This document shows, in pieces, positions 22,423-33,962 of a stretch of DNA of 64,000 nt (positions within the stretch are counted from its first letter, which is position 1; the number at the start of each line of letters is the position of its first letter). This stretch comes from Clytia hemisphaerica (taxonomy: Eukaryota; Cnidaria; Hydrozoa; Leptothecata; Clytiidae): contig CACVBU010001154.1 in NCBI GenBank assembly GCA_902728285.1, forward strand, positions 806,001 through 870,000, in the 5' to 3' direction. Position numbers and translations under genes: made by a program. The notes under the pieces were generated by a model that worked only from the letters and a program-made list of their open reading frames with translations, was not told the DNA's origin and ran no database searches.

Positions 22423-23426
22423 AGTCCGGCGGCGAAAAGGGCTTTTTTGTCAGCAACCCTTACAAGTAGTAAATATGAGTTTTTATCTTATTTTCTCATT
22501 ATATGGTCCCTTGGGACCCCAAAACCGGTTTTTGCCAAGCTGGCAAAGCTGGGGAAAATTTTTTATGGGGGCTTGAAGGGGGTAGGGTCATTTTAGCCTG
22601 GGGGTCCTTAGAAAGTCGATTTTTGAAGTTCTCATTTAGCTAAAAATGATTGTACCATCAGATAGAGCTTGAAGAGTAGATCTCCAAAATGGGGTCATTT
22701 GTCTCATTTGGTGGACTTAGTCTCCCGGAATTGGCTGATACGTCTTCAAAAATGCAATATTTTATGCTGACGTCAGCATTTATGAGAGAATTTCCAGCGA
22801 AAGATACCACTTTTAACAGATGTGTCTCGTAGAGTACTATCGATTAGAGGGGTCATTTATAGGGTTTCCTAGGCTAGATCATGAGATATTCGAGTTTGAA
22901 ATTTTGCTGACTCAGCGTTTTTCAACGTTTTTGGCCCTTTTCTGCTGAGTCAGCAAAATTTCAAACTCTAATATCTCATGATCTAGCCTAGGAAACCCTA
23001 TAAATGACCCCTCTAATCGATAGTACTCTTCGAGACACATCTGTTAAAACTGGTATCTTTTGCTGAAAATGTTCTCAAAAATGCTGATGTCGGCACAAAA
23101 TATTGCATTTTTGAAGACGTATCGGCCAATTCCGTGGGACTAAGTCCACTAAATGAGACAAATGACCCCACTTTGGAGATCTACTCTTCAAGCTCTATCT
23201 GATGGCACAATCAGTTTTAGCTAAATAAGAACTTCAAAAATCGACTTTCTAAGGACCCCCAGGCTAAAATGACCCTACCCCCTTCAAGCCCCCATAAAAA
23301 ATTTTCCCCAGCTTTGCCAGCTTGGCAAAAACTGGTTTTGGGGTCCCAAGGTACCATATGATGGGAAAATAGAATAAAAACCCATATTTACTAATAGTAA
23401 GGGTGATCCTGGATCGCCGCCGGACT
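22423..23426. mobile_element. 1.0 kb palindromic foldback element, probable 5 bp TSD
   Basis: The two arms of about 490 bases (22423-22915 and 22948-23426) are inverted copies around a short centre near 22930. The ends are AGTCCGGCGGCG and CGCCGCCGGACT, flanked by ATAAT (22418-22422 and 23427-23431). The inverted partner of the flanking DNA at 32430-32445 reads without the element, supporting insertion there. Arms are perhaps 90% alike. No coding motif. Confidence 0.8.
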
Positions 23427-23431
23427 ATAAT

Positions 23432-24725
23432 CCGTGACCCAAAAGTATCATTTGATTTTTGATTTAAAATCAAATTGGATTTCAGAAGAAAATTGATTTT
23501 CAATTATCCCTCACCAATTAAAAATCAAATTTCAAACCAATTCTTGATTTTTGATTTTTAAATCAAATATTGCATTCATCTGAGATGAGAGCCTGTTCTT
23601 GGGAAGCACACTTGTCCAAATGGGACTCGGTTATCTTTCCATGTCACTGACACACACACATGGTACATGAAATTTTGTCCGACTAAAAGTACGTAGGCAA
23701 ACATACTGTAATGATTTTCGAAAATCACTTTCAATTTCTGATTTTTAATTTTTGATTTTCTAATTTTCTAAGAAAGACACTCATTCTATTCGAACATTTT
23801 TATGAGAATAATAAGGCTCAAAAATGCCAGTAAGCAAAAACAGATTCAGCCTGTATTTGAGTTTTCATCGTTGAAACAAGGTATAAAGGTTGAAAGGTTG
23901 TAAGTCTTAGATATTAAGAACAGTTAAGGATGTATCTTCATTAATAATTGTATTAAAAAGTACCATGCTCATCCTTATGATTTTGAGGGTGTTCCTGGGG
24001 CTTGGATTTGTGGTGATTCCTGATATGTTCCTGGACCTCTGCGCAAAATATCTTCTCTACACCATTTTTGTCCGGGTATAGTTATGCAATTCTACCTGAC
24101 TATTTCCTTCGTTATTACCATTGTTACACGTGGTTTTAGAAAGAGGAACGTAACGAGGAGAGGATCTTTTAAATTTGGAAAAAGAAATTGTGTAAGCGAT
24201 TTTCCTTAAATGTTCCTAACAATCATAATTTGTTGCTTTCGTTAAAGAAAAATAATAAGTACTCTTATCCGAAACAATGCGGTATCCGATTTACCTTAAG
24301 GAAAAAATAAATGTAAAAATGAATTAATAAATTAATGTGGAACAAGAAAGCCTAAGTAGCGTTTAGGCGGCCCAGTAGTTTTTGTAGTTTCAACATATTT
24401 TATGTTGCAGAGTCGCCATTCAACTTAATTTAGATTTAAAGGAGGAAATTCTTTCGAATCGGGCAAACATTTAATAAAGACATTATAAGTTATATAGAAT
24501 TATAAAGAATTATTAAGTGCTCAATTTATTCTTTTGACTAATGTATCTTTTCCAATTTTATGGGAGAGATTTGACCATATTCGGAAGTGTTAATCATTTG
24601 TGGTTTTTTCTTACGCATGTAATAGTAAGTCATATAATTCAGTTTTTAGCCTGGCCTCGTCAATTGTTATTTGCGCACATAGGCCGCGACAAAGTCAAGC
24701 CTTTTCGACCAGTTGCGTTTTATAG
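23432..24725 (+). repeat. Large inverted duplication, left arm
   Basis: Matches, in inverted orientation, 31601-32430 (for 23432-24245) and 27318-27776 (for 24250-24725). Contains a frame starting at 23969 (MLILMILRVFLGLGF..IPDMFLDLC) that resembles a membrane segment and is better preserved in the other arm. The unit at 24380-24725 contains GTTGCAGAGTCGCCATTC and GGGAGAGATTTGACCATATT. Confidence 0.8.
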
Positions 24726-26859
24726 ACCCATTCCACTGTGCGCTAGGTCAATCAATACACAAATTTCCTAAAGTCACAAACAAACGCCGAGTAAATAAAC
24801 TTTTGATTGGCTGAGACATGCAAAGATTACCTCATACTCTGGACATTTTAAATGACAGCAGAATTAACAAAAATGCGGATTATATTAATGCGGCATTAAT
24901 TAATCCTGCATATATTAATACTGCATTAATTGATTCTCACATTAATATATTCCCTAAGCTAGCGAAAAAACGCATTTTACATGCTTTTTATAAGAATATA
25001 CTTTAACCTTATTGGTCCCAGCCTTTTTTGGTACAGATATTCTCCATCACGACACAAACTTCAAGTAAGAAAAAAAAAAATTTGATGACAACATCCAAAA
25101 AGCGATGTCATCACCAAATTTTCGCCTGTTGGACAAAAGCAAAAATGTACGGCACCTGTAGCACCTGACCCCGAGAATGTAGTAAAACCCGAAAATGTAG
25201 GTTTTTCATTTTTAGCATTGTAACGATAGTTTAACTTCATAAAAAGTTTTTTTCAGAGCATACTGCAGCCTATTTATTATCATTTATATACATTTAATTG
25301 AAACTTGGATTAATATTTTCCAACAAAAATCTGAATCGAAGTCGATTGATACTACCCGAATTGAGGCATTTTTTAAAATAAATCTAAGAAATCTATTGGT
25401 ATTAAGTTATGATGATGGGGTATTTTCTTACTCCTAGTGAACTAAGAAAATGGGGTAGTTACACCCCCGTGTCACAGACCCGGTGGGACCCCCTCCGAAA
25501 AATCGGCCGAAAATTTGTCCCCGGTGAGAAAAATACCCTGAAATTCCATCCCCATGGAAAAACTACACTGAACCCTCATCCCCAACCGGAAAATCATTAA
25601 AATTTTGGAAATCCCCACTGGATTATTGAGCTGTAAACAATAGAATTCGAAATCCCCACCCATTAAAACTAGTGTTAAAAAAAATATTCATAATGAAATT
25701 GGTCGAAAAGATGAGAGCGTCCTAAACTATTGACATGCTGGATTTTATCAATGACAAAAATGTTTTATGAATTTCTCACTTTTTAATTGCAAATGAACAT
25801 CTTTTAATTAAATCATTGTTATTAATTAATTAATTAACATATTCTATCGCTTAAAGCATTTCACTTTCATAAGTTTTCCAATTTCTTTTTAGCATTTTCG
25901 AGATTTTTTTACGAGAGAATCCTTTTCAAGTTCCAGTTTGAAAAATTTAATAATATGCCTTTAATGCTTTGGGATTAGAATACTTCATCATGAAACGAAA
26001 AAAAAAGTTCTAATAATAATTGTACGAAAAGTTTCGTAGATTTAATAGACGATGTGAACTTTTAATCAAGTTTGTAATTTAAAACAATATGTTTTTAACT
26101 GCAAACAAAGTTTGAATCTGACATAAACTTATTCAAAGGACCGCAAAAATGTAAAAAACGAAAAAACTAATGAAAATTTGCATTTCAAAATTAAAATTCT
26201 TTCCTCAAAGTGTGATGAAAATTTTTTAGATATAATACCTAAAAAGATGTTACAAATATCGGATTCGGTGTAGCTTAATTTTTTTTCTCAGCTAAATTTG
26301 AGTTTTTCTAAGAAAACGTGATTATGACGTTATTATTTATGACGTCATAATCGAGGAATGTAGAATGAATGCGGAATGTGGAATGAATGAGGAATGTGGA
26401 ATGAATGAGGAATGAAGCGAGGAAATAATATGTTCACGCCAATAATGAGTCGCGTAAGAAATGCAGACCTGATAATGCAACTCTTCAATTGAATAACTCA
26501 ACTCTATTCGAGTTGGACGAGCAGAATATATTTGTCCACTAGAAAAAATTTTTCAGAAGTGCGCAGTGTCTATTTTGAGCCTTCTGGGCCATAAGTAAAT
26601 GCTACTAAAGCGTTTTTTTTTACCCAGGGTAAGCTTTTTAAACCTTATTTTGGTCGAAGGTACTCTTATAAATAAGTTCTTATACAAAACAAATGTTGCT
26701 TTAAAGAATAGTCTCCGGTCGGGAGGGGACGAAGGAGGACGAGAGAGAACATTCGCCACAAGCCCCCCCCCCAGTCAGGGCATTCAAAAAGATATTTTTT
26801 TACCCACAGGGTCGGCTTTTTATTGTCCCAGCGCGCGCAGCGGAATGGGCTTTTAAAAA
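24726..26859. other. Central spacer of the inverted duplication
   Basis: No gene recognised. Contains a CATGCTTTTTATAAGAAT end at about 24979 (stray end of the CACG(T)n family), an 18 bp tandem repeat of GAATGAGGAATGTGGAAT at 26355-26420, and GC-richer patches at 25465-25600 and 26700-26780 with short palindromes. Confidence 0.4.
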
Positions 26860-27250
26860 GCAACTGATCGAAGATATTTGATTTTGTCGGGGCCTGTGCG
26901 TGCAACTATCAATTGACGAACCCATGCTCAAAAAGCTTTTATCTAACTTGCTATTGTGCGCATGCGTAAAAAAACCACAATCAATTAATGCATCCGATTA
27001 ATATGGTCAAATCTCAAATCTCTCCTTCTAAATTTTACGAAATAATTTTCTCAAATAAGTTATTAAAGCACCTAATTAACTCTCCATTAATTTCTCCAAG
27101 AATTCACTCATATAAATTATAAAGCTGTATGGCGACTCTGCAACGGAAACTATGTCGACACTACTGAGACTGCTGGACCTTACCGCTGCTTAGGCTTTCT
27201 TGTTGTATTTAGCTAGGTCAAGGATCGGCCTTTTTCCCGCCCAAGGGTCG
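26860..27250 (-). repeat. Diverged third copy of the GTTGCAGAGTCGCCAT unit
   Basis: Shares order and sequence with 27318-27690: GCAACTGATCG, GTCGGGGCC, ATATGGTCAAATCTC, ATGGCGACTCTGCAAC, GCTTAGGCTTTCTTGTT. So the unit exists three times: one inverted at 24380-24725 and two direct copies here. Confidence 0.65.
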
Positions 27251-27317
27251 GGGTTAATATAAATTGCCGTCATTTTTTAGAAAACTTTTCTTCAGAAACA
27301 TGCGGCCTCTTCTTTCT

Positions 27318-27776
27318 TTAGAAACACGCAACTGGTCGAAAAGGCTTGACTTTGTCGCGGCCTATGTGCACAAATATCAATTTACGAGGCCAGGCTAAAA
27401 ACCGAATTATATGACTTACTATTACATGCGTAAGAAAAAAACACAAATGATTAACACTTCCGAATATGGTCAAATCTCTCCCATAAAATTGGAAAAGATA
27501 CATTAGTCAAAAGAATAAATTAAGCACTTAATAATTCTTTATCATGTCTTTATTAATTGTTTGCCAGATTCGAAAGAATGTTCTCCTTTAAATCTAAATT
27601 AAGTTGAATGGCGACTCTGCAACATAAAATATGTTGAAACTACTAAAACTACTGGGCCGCCTAAACGCTACTTAGGCTTTCTTGTTCCACATTCATTTAT
27701 TAATTTATTTTTGCATTAATTTTTTACCTAAGGTAAATCGGATACCGCATTGTTTCGGATAAGAGTACTTATTATT
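27318..27776 (-). repeat. Large inverted duplication, right arm, inner part
   Basis: Inverted match of 24250-24725. It stops at CTTATTATT (27776), exactly where the left arm continues into TTTCTTTAACG. The rest of the arm resumes at 31601. Confidence 0.8.
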
Positions 27777-28109
27777 AAATATTTACTATCTATATAGGAA
27801 ATATTTGTTAAAACGGTAATTTTTCTCCTTCTTCTCCAAGTCTAACGTCGGTTTTGGTCAATTTCGTGAGTTTGTACATGAGTCTCTTTTTAAATCAAGC
27901 TCCGGCGGTAAAAACAGTAGGATGTTCTTTTTTCGGGGCGGAAGACGTCATTTTTTCGAGAAACGTCTGTGGTAGATATCCGTACGGCGCTCTATTCTCC
28001 TTGTCGATCGGGCAACGTCGGCCGTTTCAGAAGCGTAGTGTTGATCGGACCATACTGCTTTGTTTCTAACTGTCAAAACAAAGATGGCAGAAAATAGACA
28101 ACAACACAT

Positions 28110-28504
28110 TTGGTTGGCTAGAGCTTCAGATGCATCCGGCTGGACTTAGAATTTTTTTCAAGTTGAATAGTGACCAAAGGGGGTCTCGAACCGGAAACCT
28201 ATAGGTTCCAAAACCAATGCCCTATCCACTAGGCCAAACCGGCTGCCGAAAATACGTTATTTTGGGTTACTTATACGAAGGTCTTAGTACTATATATAAA
28301 TAAGTCTGACTGACGAGTTAGGCTAACTGTTATGATCGCCATTACTCCGAAGAAGCCACCACACGTGTGCACCGCCGGGTGGGTGCACCGCCGGCTGGGT
28401 GAGGGGTTAGGGATGTGCACGCAAATCCCTAACCCTATGCTACGCGCTACGCGCGTCGCGTAGTATACGCGCGGCCGGATGCATCTGAAGCATTAGCCGA
28501 ATCT
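28110..28504. mobile_element. Element with inverted ends and 12 bp direct repeats, containing a tRNA-like relic
   Basis: Flanked by the exact 12-mer ACAACAACACAT (28098-28109 and 28505-28516). Near-terminal inverted repeats: GGCTAGAGCTTCAGATGCAT and ATGCATCTGAAGCATTAGCC. The interior holds a minus-strand tRNA-like sequence, two GTGCACCGCCGG repeats, an inverted pair GGGTTAGGGAT / ATCCCTAACCC and a GC-rich TACGCGC palindromic stretch. The 12-mer is partly ACA-repetitive, so its length as a TSD is uncertain. Confidence 0.65.
28173..28247 (-). pseudogene. tRNA-like sequence (SINE head)
   Basis: On the minus strand GGTTTGGCCTAGTGGATA is a good A box and GGTTCGAGACC a perfect B box at tRNA-like spacing. 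Acceptor stem pairing is poor. It lies inside the inverted-repeat element at 28110-28504. Confidence 0.5.
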
Positions 28505-28771
28505 ACAACAACACATACAACAACTTTTGCTCTTTCGCTACTTTTCTTTGCTTTGGTTTTTATGCTTTGATGAGTTGAATTGGTTGTACGATTGTCACAA
28601 GGAATGATCGACAGTGAACTTTTCTTAATATTCCTTTCTGGATTTGATGTTTCATTTACATTGTTGGTTTGGAATGAGCTGGAATAATGTTAATGAGAGA
28701 TGATACAATCTCTTGGTCTTGGAAAAAAAGGACATTTTATCAACTTCCACAACAAACTAACTTCAATTTTG

Positions 28772-29574
28772 GGGTTGGTCTAAAAAGCAGGGTAGCCAAT
28801 TGGGGTAGCCAATTGGGCTAGGTTATGGGGTACCTAGATATTTTACAGACCAGAATAGAAATACCAAAAATGAATGCATAGAGCCACATTTTACTGACCA
28901 GGGAGCATGAATCTGAAGGATACTTGATTGATCATGTATGATTCCAAAGATAAACAAAGATATAAATTTCCACGTATTATAATGCACAAGGAGTAAGAAA
29001 TAGAGCTTCATTATAATAGAGCTATTTCAAAAGAATTTTTGTACCTATTAAAAGCTGCCATATTTAAAAATTTTGAAAGGAATTAATTGTTTGAAACATC
29101 TAAACATGATTTAAATTAAACAATAGATTAAATAACAAAGGATTGTTAAGATATGACAAGATTAGAGATCATATGGCCCAAAGGCGATTCCAAAGCTATT
29201 ATCATCAAATTACAGCTTCACAGAAATAACAATTAAAAACATAAATAAAATCTAAATCTAAAATATTAAAAACTGTTTTGTATATATTTTTTATTCGGGT
29301 CTGTAAATTTTCAAACAAAGCCACGAAGGAAGACAAAATGGCGCCAGGTCTCTTGAGAAGTAACAAAGTTCAGTACCTTTGGAAAAAAAGGCTATTGTGG
29401 CTGAAGTTTGAAAGGAATCTTAAATTTTATTACATGGAATCATTAACAAGATGTTGTAATAGTATTTCCACATGAAAACAGGTTTCAGATTTCAAAAGTT
29501 TAGGCAAAAAGAGGTACCCCATAACCTAGCCCAATTGGCTACCCCATTGGCTACCCTGCTTTTTAGACCAACCC
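28772..29574. mobile_element. MULE-like non-autonomous element, 64 bp TIR, 9 bp TSD
   Basis: Inverted ends of about 64 bases start GGGTTGGTCTAAAAAGCAGG and differ by one indel. They contain GGTAGCCAATTGGG twice. Exact 9 bp direct repeats TCAATTTTG flank it (28763-28771 and 29575-29583). The interior is AT-rich with no recognised gene. TSD length and long TIRs fit Mutator-like elements. Confidence 0.85.
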
Positions 29575-29583
29575 TCAATTTTG

Positions 29584-30147
29584 TTTGTATATTTATCTGA
29601 ATCGTATGAAGGCAAGTGACTGTGAATAAATCTGACTTGCATATACTTGCAATATGGAAAAAGTTTGCACCCAACGAATGGCAATGCCGGCCGACAATGC
29701 AACAAAGGGAATGGTTGATGAACTGATGATCTTAGCTAAAAATTTAAACATGGAGCAAAATTGACTGGCTAGTGATTGAATTTCCCTTGGTGTTTTTATC
29801 TACAATAATGAATTAACTGCTGGTTTAATAGTGACAGTTAGTGAAAACTTGTTGCAGCTATAAATTTCAAATTTTAAAGCTGATAGCCACGGATCCGGAA
29901 CACCATTGCCCCAATATGAAGAATGTTATGTTATACTTCTTAAAAGGTTTATTGCATTGAATATGGATGTAAATAATTTGAAATCACCTCACATGTACAA
30001 TTAAATTTTTTCTTGAACTTGGAGATTTTCTTCCCCGCGACCGCGTGCATTTTAAAACGTGGAAAACTTTAGTTGTGAATTTAGAGATCTTTTGCAACGT
30101 GTGTTTTAAACGTGGAAACTTTTGTCGTGAATTTGGAGATTTTCTTA
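29584..30147. other. Non-coding stretch
   Basis: No gene. Positions 30040-30145 contain two tandem copies of an ACGTGGAAAACTTT..GAATTTGGAGATTTTCTT unit, which recurs on the other side of the next element at 30640-30740. Confidence 0.45.
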
Positions 30148-30634
30148 CCGTCAACTGCTCCAACTTGGGACTATCTGACAAAAAATGGGACGGCAATTTG
30201 GCCACCATTTCACTGAACCTCCAATTTCATTTGATTTGAGTTAATGAACGGCGTATTAAAAAAAACACGACTTCTCTTTCACACTGCGCAGGCTTTTAAA
30301 TCGAAATATGAAAAAAATCTGTAGTGGAATACACGCAAGTGTCTAGATCAAAGATGAACAAATTAGTGGCAAAACAATGGAGTGTTTGACGTCACTTGCG
30401 CGACAAGTTACACACGTGTTATTTGTTAATCCCATCGGGCGATAGGCGGTTGGTTAGGCGGCGGCCGTTCTCTAATTCTCCAATCGGCGCTATCAGTGAA
30501 AGTTATCGTGACATGTTATGAAAGGAAGTATGATTGATAAACTTGGTGGAGTTATCAAAACAAATTTGTTGTCAAAGAGATTTACAAACAGTCCCATGTT
30601 TCGACTAATCGTCCCAAGTTAAAGCAGTTGACGG
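30148..30634. mobile_element. TA-flanked element with 25 bp inverted ends
   Basis: The left end CCGTCAACTGCTCCAACTTG and right end CAAGTTAAAGCAGTTGACGG are inverted repeats, with TA at 30146-30147 and 30635-30636. It sits within a field of AACGTGGAAAACTTTTGTCG tandem units. The interior is non-coding. Confidence 0.65.
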
Positions 30635-30636
30635 TA

Positions 30637-31600
30637 TGTACATTTAAAACATGGAAACTTTTGTGATAAATTTGGAGATTTTCTTACACGTGCATTCAAA
30701 ACGTGGAAAACTTTTGTCGTGGACTTGACATTTTCTTCCACATTAAATTGATTTCCTGGCATGACAATTAATTTTATTTTCTGACATTTTTTTGGAAATT
30801 TTGATTGTTTCCAAGTATGTGACATTTTTTGCTCTTGCAGCATGCTTTTGGAAATCATAAAATGGCTTCTGTTAGGGGAATTTTTTTCCTATTCACATTC
30901 TTTCAGATTATGAAATGTTTACCAGTATATAAAAATGAGATTTTTTTTTTTGCATTCTGTCGGAAAATATGAAATTGTTTCCCTGTTTTGAAATATTTTT
31001 ACTTTTTAGCACGTACATTATTTCAAAAAACTCCAAAAGTTACTTCAAATTTTTACATTTTTTGCAATATTTTATATATGAAAGTATACTGTAATGCAAA
31101 ATATTTCATCTCATTTTAAAAATATATAAAATTTTCTTTGGTTTTCTTACTGTGAAATATTCTCCTTTTTTGCCCTTTTTGGCTATATAGTATTTCTGGA
31201 AATCAGCGCTTAAAATAATAATTATATAATCAGGTCTTTTGATGTGTTCAACAACACTCTACTTGGCGGTGCGACGCCGGGTGACCGCTAGTATAATACT
31301 AAAATCCATTTAAAGTCCACCTAACGAAAATTAAAGCTCCAGCCAATTTGATTACTGCATTGTTGTTCTCAGTCGGGTTCAGCTTGGATATATTCCGTGA
31401 TCCGTAGCTTTGAACCTACAGTCATCTTATGAATAATCCTGTAAATACTGGCAATAACATAAATGGAATTTTGAAATTCTTAGGGACTTGTGTCGCTTGA
31501 TGTTATCTGAGATTTAAAGCACTTTGAAATATTTTGAGGACATCTATTATTATTTTAACATTTGTAAAGGAAATATTTATCCGCATCTTTGCGGCTCTTG
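30637..31600. other. Non-coding stretch
   Basis: Two more AACGTGGAAACTTTTG units near 30640-30740, then AT-rich sequence with TGAAATATTTT words. No gene. Confidence 0.4.
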
Positions 31601-32430
31601 TTTTTCTTTAACTATAGCAACAAATTATGATTATTAGGAATCATTTAAGGAAAATCGCTTACACAATTTATTTTCCAAATTTAAAAGATCCTCTCCTCGT
31701 TACGTTCCTCTTTCTAAAAGGTACACAAACCTACCACGTGTAACAATGGTAATAACGAAGGAAATAGTCAGGTAGAATTGCATAACTACCCGGACAAAAA
31801 TAATGGTGTAGAGAAAATATTTTGTGCAGAGGTCCAGGAACATATCAGGAATCACCAAAAATCCAAGCCCAAGGAACACCCTCAAATTCATAAGGATGGA
31901 CATGGTACTTTTTTCTACAATTATTAATGAAGATACATCCTTAACTGTTCTTAATTTCTAAGACTTACAATCTTTCAACCTTTATACCTTGTTTCAACGA
32001 TGAAAACTCAAATACAGGCTGAATCAATTTTTGTTTACTGGCATTTTTGAGCCTTATTATTCTCATAAAAATGCTCAAATAGAATGCGTGTCTTTCTTAG
32101 AAAATTAGAAAATCGAAAATTAAAAATCAGAAATTGAAAGTGATTTTCGAAAATCATTACAGTATGTTTGCCTACGTACTTTTAGTCGGACAAAATTTCA
32201 TGTACCATGTGTGTGTGTCAGTGACATGGAAAGATAACCGAGTCCCATTTGGACAAGTGTGCTTCCCAAGAACAGGCTCTTATCTCAGATAAATGCAATA
32301 TTTGATTTAAAAATCAAAAATCAAGAATTGGTTTGAAATTTGATTTTTAATCGGTGAGGGATAATTGAAAATCAATTTTCTTCTGAAATTCGATTTGATT
32401 TTAAATCAAAAATCAAATGATACTTTCGGG
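31601..32430 (-). repeat. Large inverted duplication, right arm, outer part
   Basis: Inverted match of 23432-24245. On the minus strand 31906-31730 reads MSILMNLRVFLGLGFLVIPD, then MFLDLCTKYFLYTIIFVRVV, a hydrophobic frame ending at a possible donor CACGTGGTAGGT. It could be a captured membrane-protein exon. No family was recognised. Confidence 0.75.
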
Positions 32431-32502
32431 TCACGGATTCAGTATCATCTTTGATTTTCAAATATAAACTTTTTGTATTGAAAATTGAAAATAATATTTT
32501 CA

Positions 32503-33497
32503 AGTACTGAAATTTTGTCGTGAAGAATTGAATTTGACAAAACCAAACCAATTTGTAAAAAAAACGCCTCGTATAAAAAAATTGAAAGTTGAAAATGATT
32601 TACAACCAGTTGCAAAGAAGACAAAGGAAACAATAGTTTTATTCAGTCTCTTCTTTGTTAGTCTAATTTTTCTCTTAATGTATCGATTACACACGCGTTT
32701 ACTTCATTAAGAGCTGAAATGGAAGTGGCGAGAGTAAATAAGCACATCCAGACTCAGCCGAATTATAGGTGTTCTAATAAACAAAAAATCGGCTAAAGTC
32801 AGTACCTTTTTAAAATCTGAAATCTGAGGCTCACATTGTTCTTAATCCGGGGGGGGGGTACTACCCTTGTTGACCGACGGGGGTGCTCCGCTGAGGTTCG
32901 AAAAATGGACCCTACGTGGGACTCGAAATTTGCGAAAAAAGTGACCCTGAACGGGACTAAAATTCCAAAATTTTCTAAAATTCCAAAATTTTCTAAAATT
33001 TTCCAAAAATAGGCACCCTACGAGAGGGACTGATTTTTCTATTTTGGTGTTTCTGCGGCCATACCTGGGACTCGTGGAGGTTAAAAAAGGTACCCTAACC
33101 AGCGGAGCATCCCCGTAACCCACCTTGCCCTAGTACCCCCCGGGTTCTTAATATGTTCTTAGATTTAGGCCAATTTCCAGCCTTCTTTTGAAATTGTTCT
33201 TATTAAAAATGAGTGTAGTCAAATAGAAAAGGCCAGACAAAGACCAAAGAGTATCCGAAGAGTTAAATATTACGTAAAGGAAATTGCTCCAGCGTGAAAT
33301 TTATGCCATAATGTATTTATAGAACCCAAAACTAAATTAAGCTGCAAAAGACCTGGAAACTAGACAGCAACAAATAACAATAAAACCGATGAAACACTAC
33401 TTTTGATCATCTGTTTTCGTGGAAAAGCAAGCGTGATAAAAAATTGGTTTGGTTTTGTCAATTTCAATTTCTCACGACACAATTTTCAGTATTTGAA
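32503..33497. repeat. Inverted pair flanking a 9 bp-TSD MITE
   Basis: AATTTGACAAAACCAAACCA (within 32503-32553) and its inverted partner TGGTTTGGTTTTGTCAATTT (within 33441-33497) delimit about 1 kb containing the element at 32847. No reading frame. Ends and TSD were not defined. Confidence 0.5.
32847..33143. mobile_element. GC-rich MITE, about 55 bp TIR, 9 bp TSD
   Basis: The ends are CCGGGGGGGGGGTACTA and TAGTACCCCCCGG, continuing as inverted repeats through GGTGCTCCGCTG / CAGCGGAGCATC. Exact 9 bp direct repeats GTTCTTAAT flank it (32838-32846 and 33144-33152). Inside, AAAATTCCAAAATTTTCT is repeated. TSD length fits Mutator-like elements. The TIR sequence is unrelated to the other two 9 bp-TSD elements in this window. 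Confidence 0.85.
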
Positions 33498-33962
33498 ATG
33501 CGTGGGTACTTCCGTCCATTCAATTTTTTCCACTAAAAATGAAATGAAAATTGAATTTTTCCATTTTTCCATTTTTGTTTTTAAATTGAAAATTGAAAAA
33601 TGAAAAATTGAGATTCAGTTTTCAATTTTTTATTTTTCTCCTATGTAGGCGAAGTTTCTGCCCTTCTCCTCGTCGTCAGTGAAGTTTTATCATGTGTGTC
33701 CCGTCCTGTAGGATCGATGGTGATCTTTCGCGGTCAAGACAATATTTTAGTCCCATAATTCTCTTCAGCCCTGGCGGAAAATCTCTGAAGAAATAAAAAA
33801 AAAAAAGAATTCGTTTTTCAATTTTCCATTTTTTGTTTTTGAAAATCAAAAACAGAGAAATGAAAAATGGAGATTCGATTTTCGATTTTCCATTATTTTG
33901 TACTTGTGGGTGACATCATTCTGTCATCATGTTGCGTCACTCAGGTTCAACGGGGGTTTGAC
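33498..33962 (+). repeat. Inverted pair, left copy (partner 38953-39373)
   Basis: Starts GCGTGGGTACTTCCGTCCAT and includes CCTACAGGATCGATGG-type sequence (here CTGTAGGATCGATGGTGATC) and CATCATGTTGCGTCAC. Matches 39373-38953 in inverted order along its whole length with small indels. No coding motif. Confidence 0.8.

Larger units (their letters stand above)
27777..31600. other. About 3.8 kb block splitting the right arm
   Basis: Comparison with the uninterrupted left arm (24240-24255) shows that these bases are extra. They contain the elements at 28110, 28772 and 30148. Both edges show AAATATTT and GGAAATATTT words, but I could not define inverted ends or a TSD. No transposase was recognised. 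It could equally be host sequence that the left arm lost. Confidence 0.5.

Noticed and set aside
28380..28440. Telomeric repeat (TTAGGG) seed
   Set aside because: Only single GGTTAGGGAT / ATCCCTAACCC words in a hairpin; no array.
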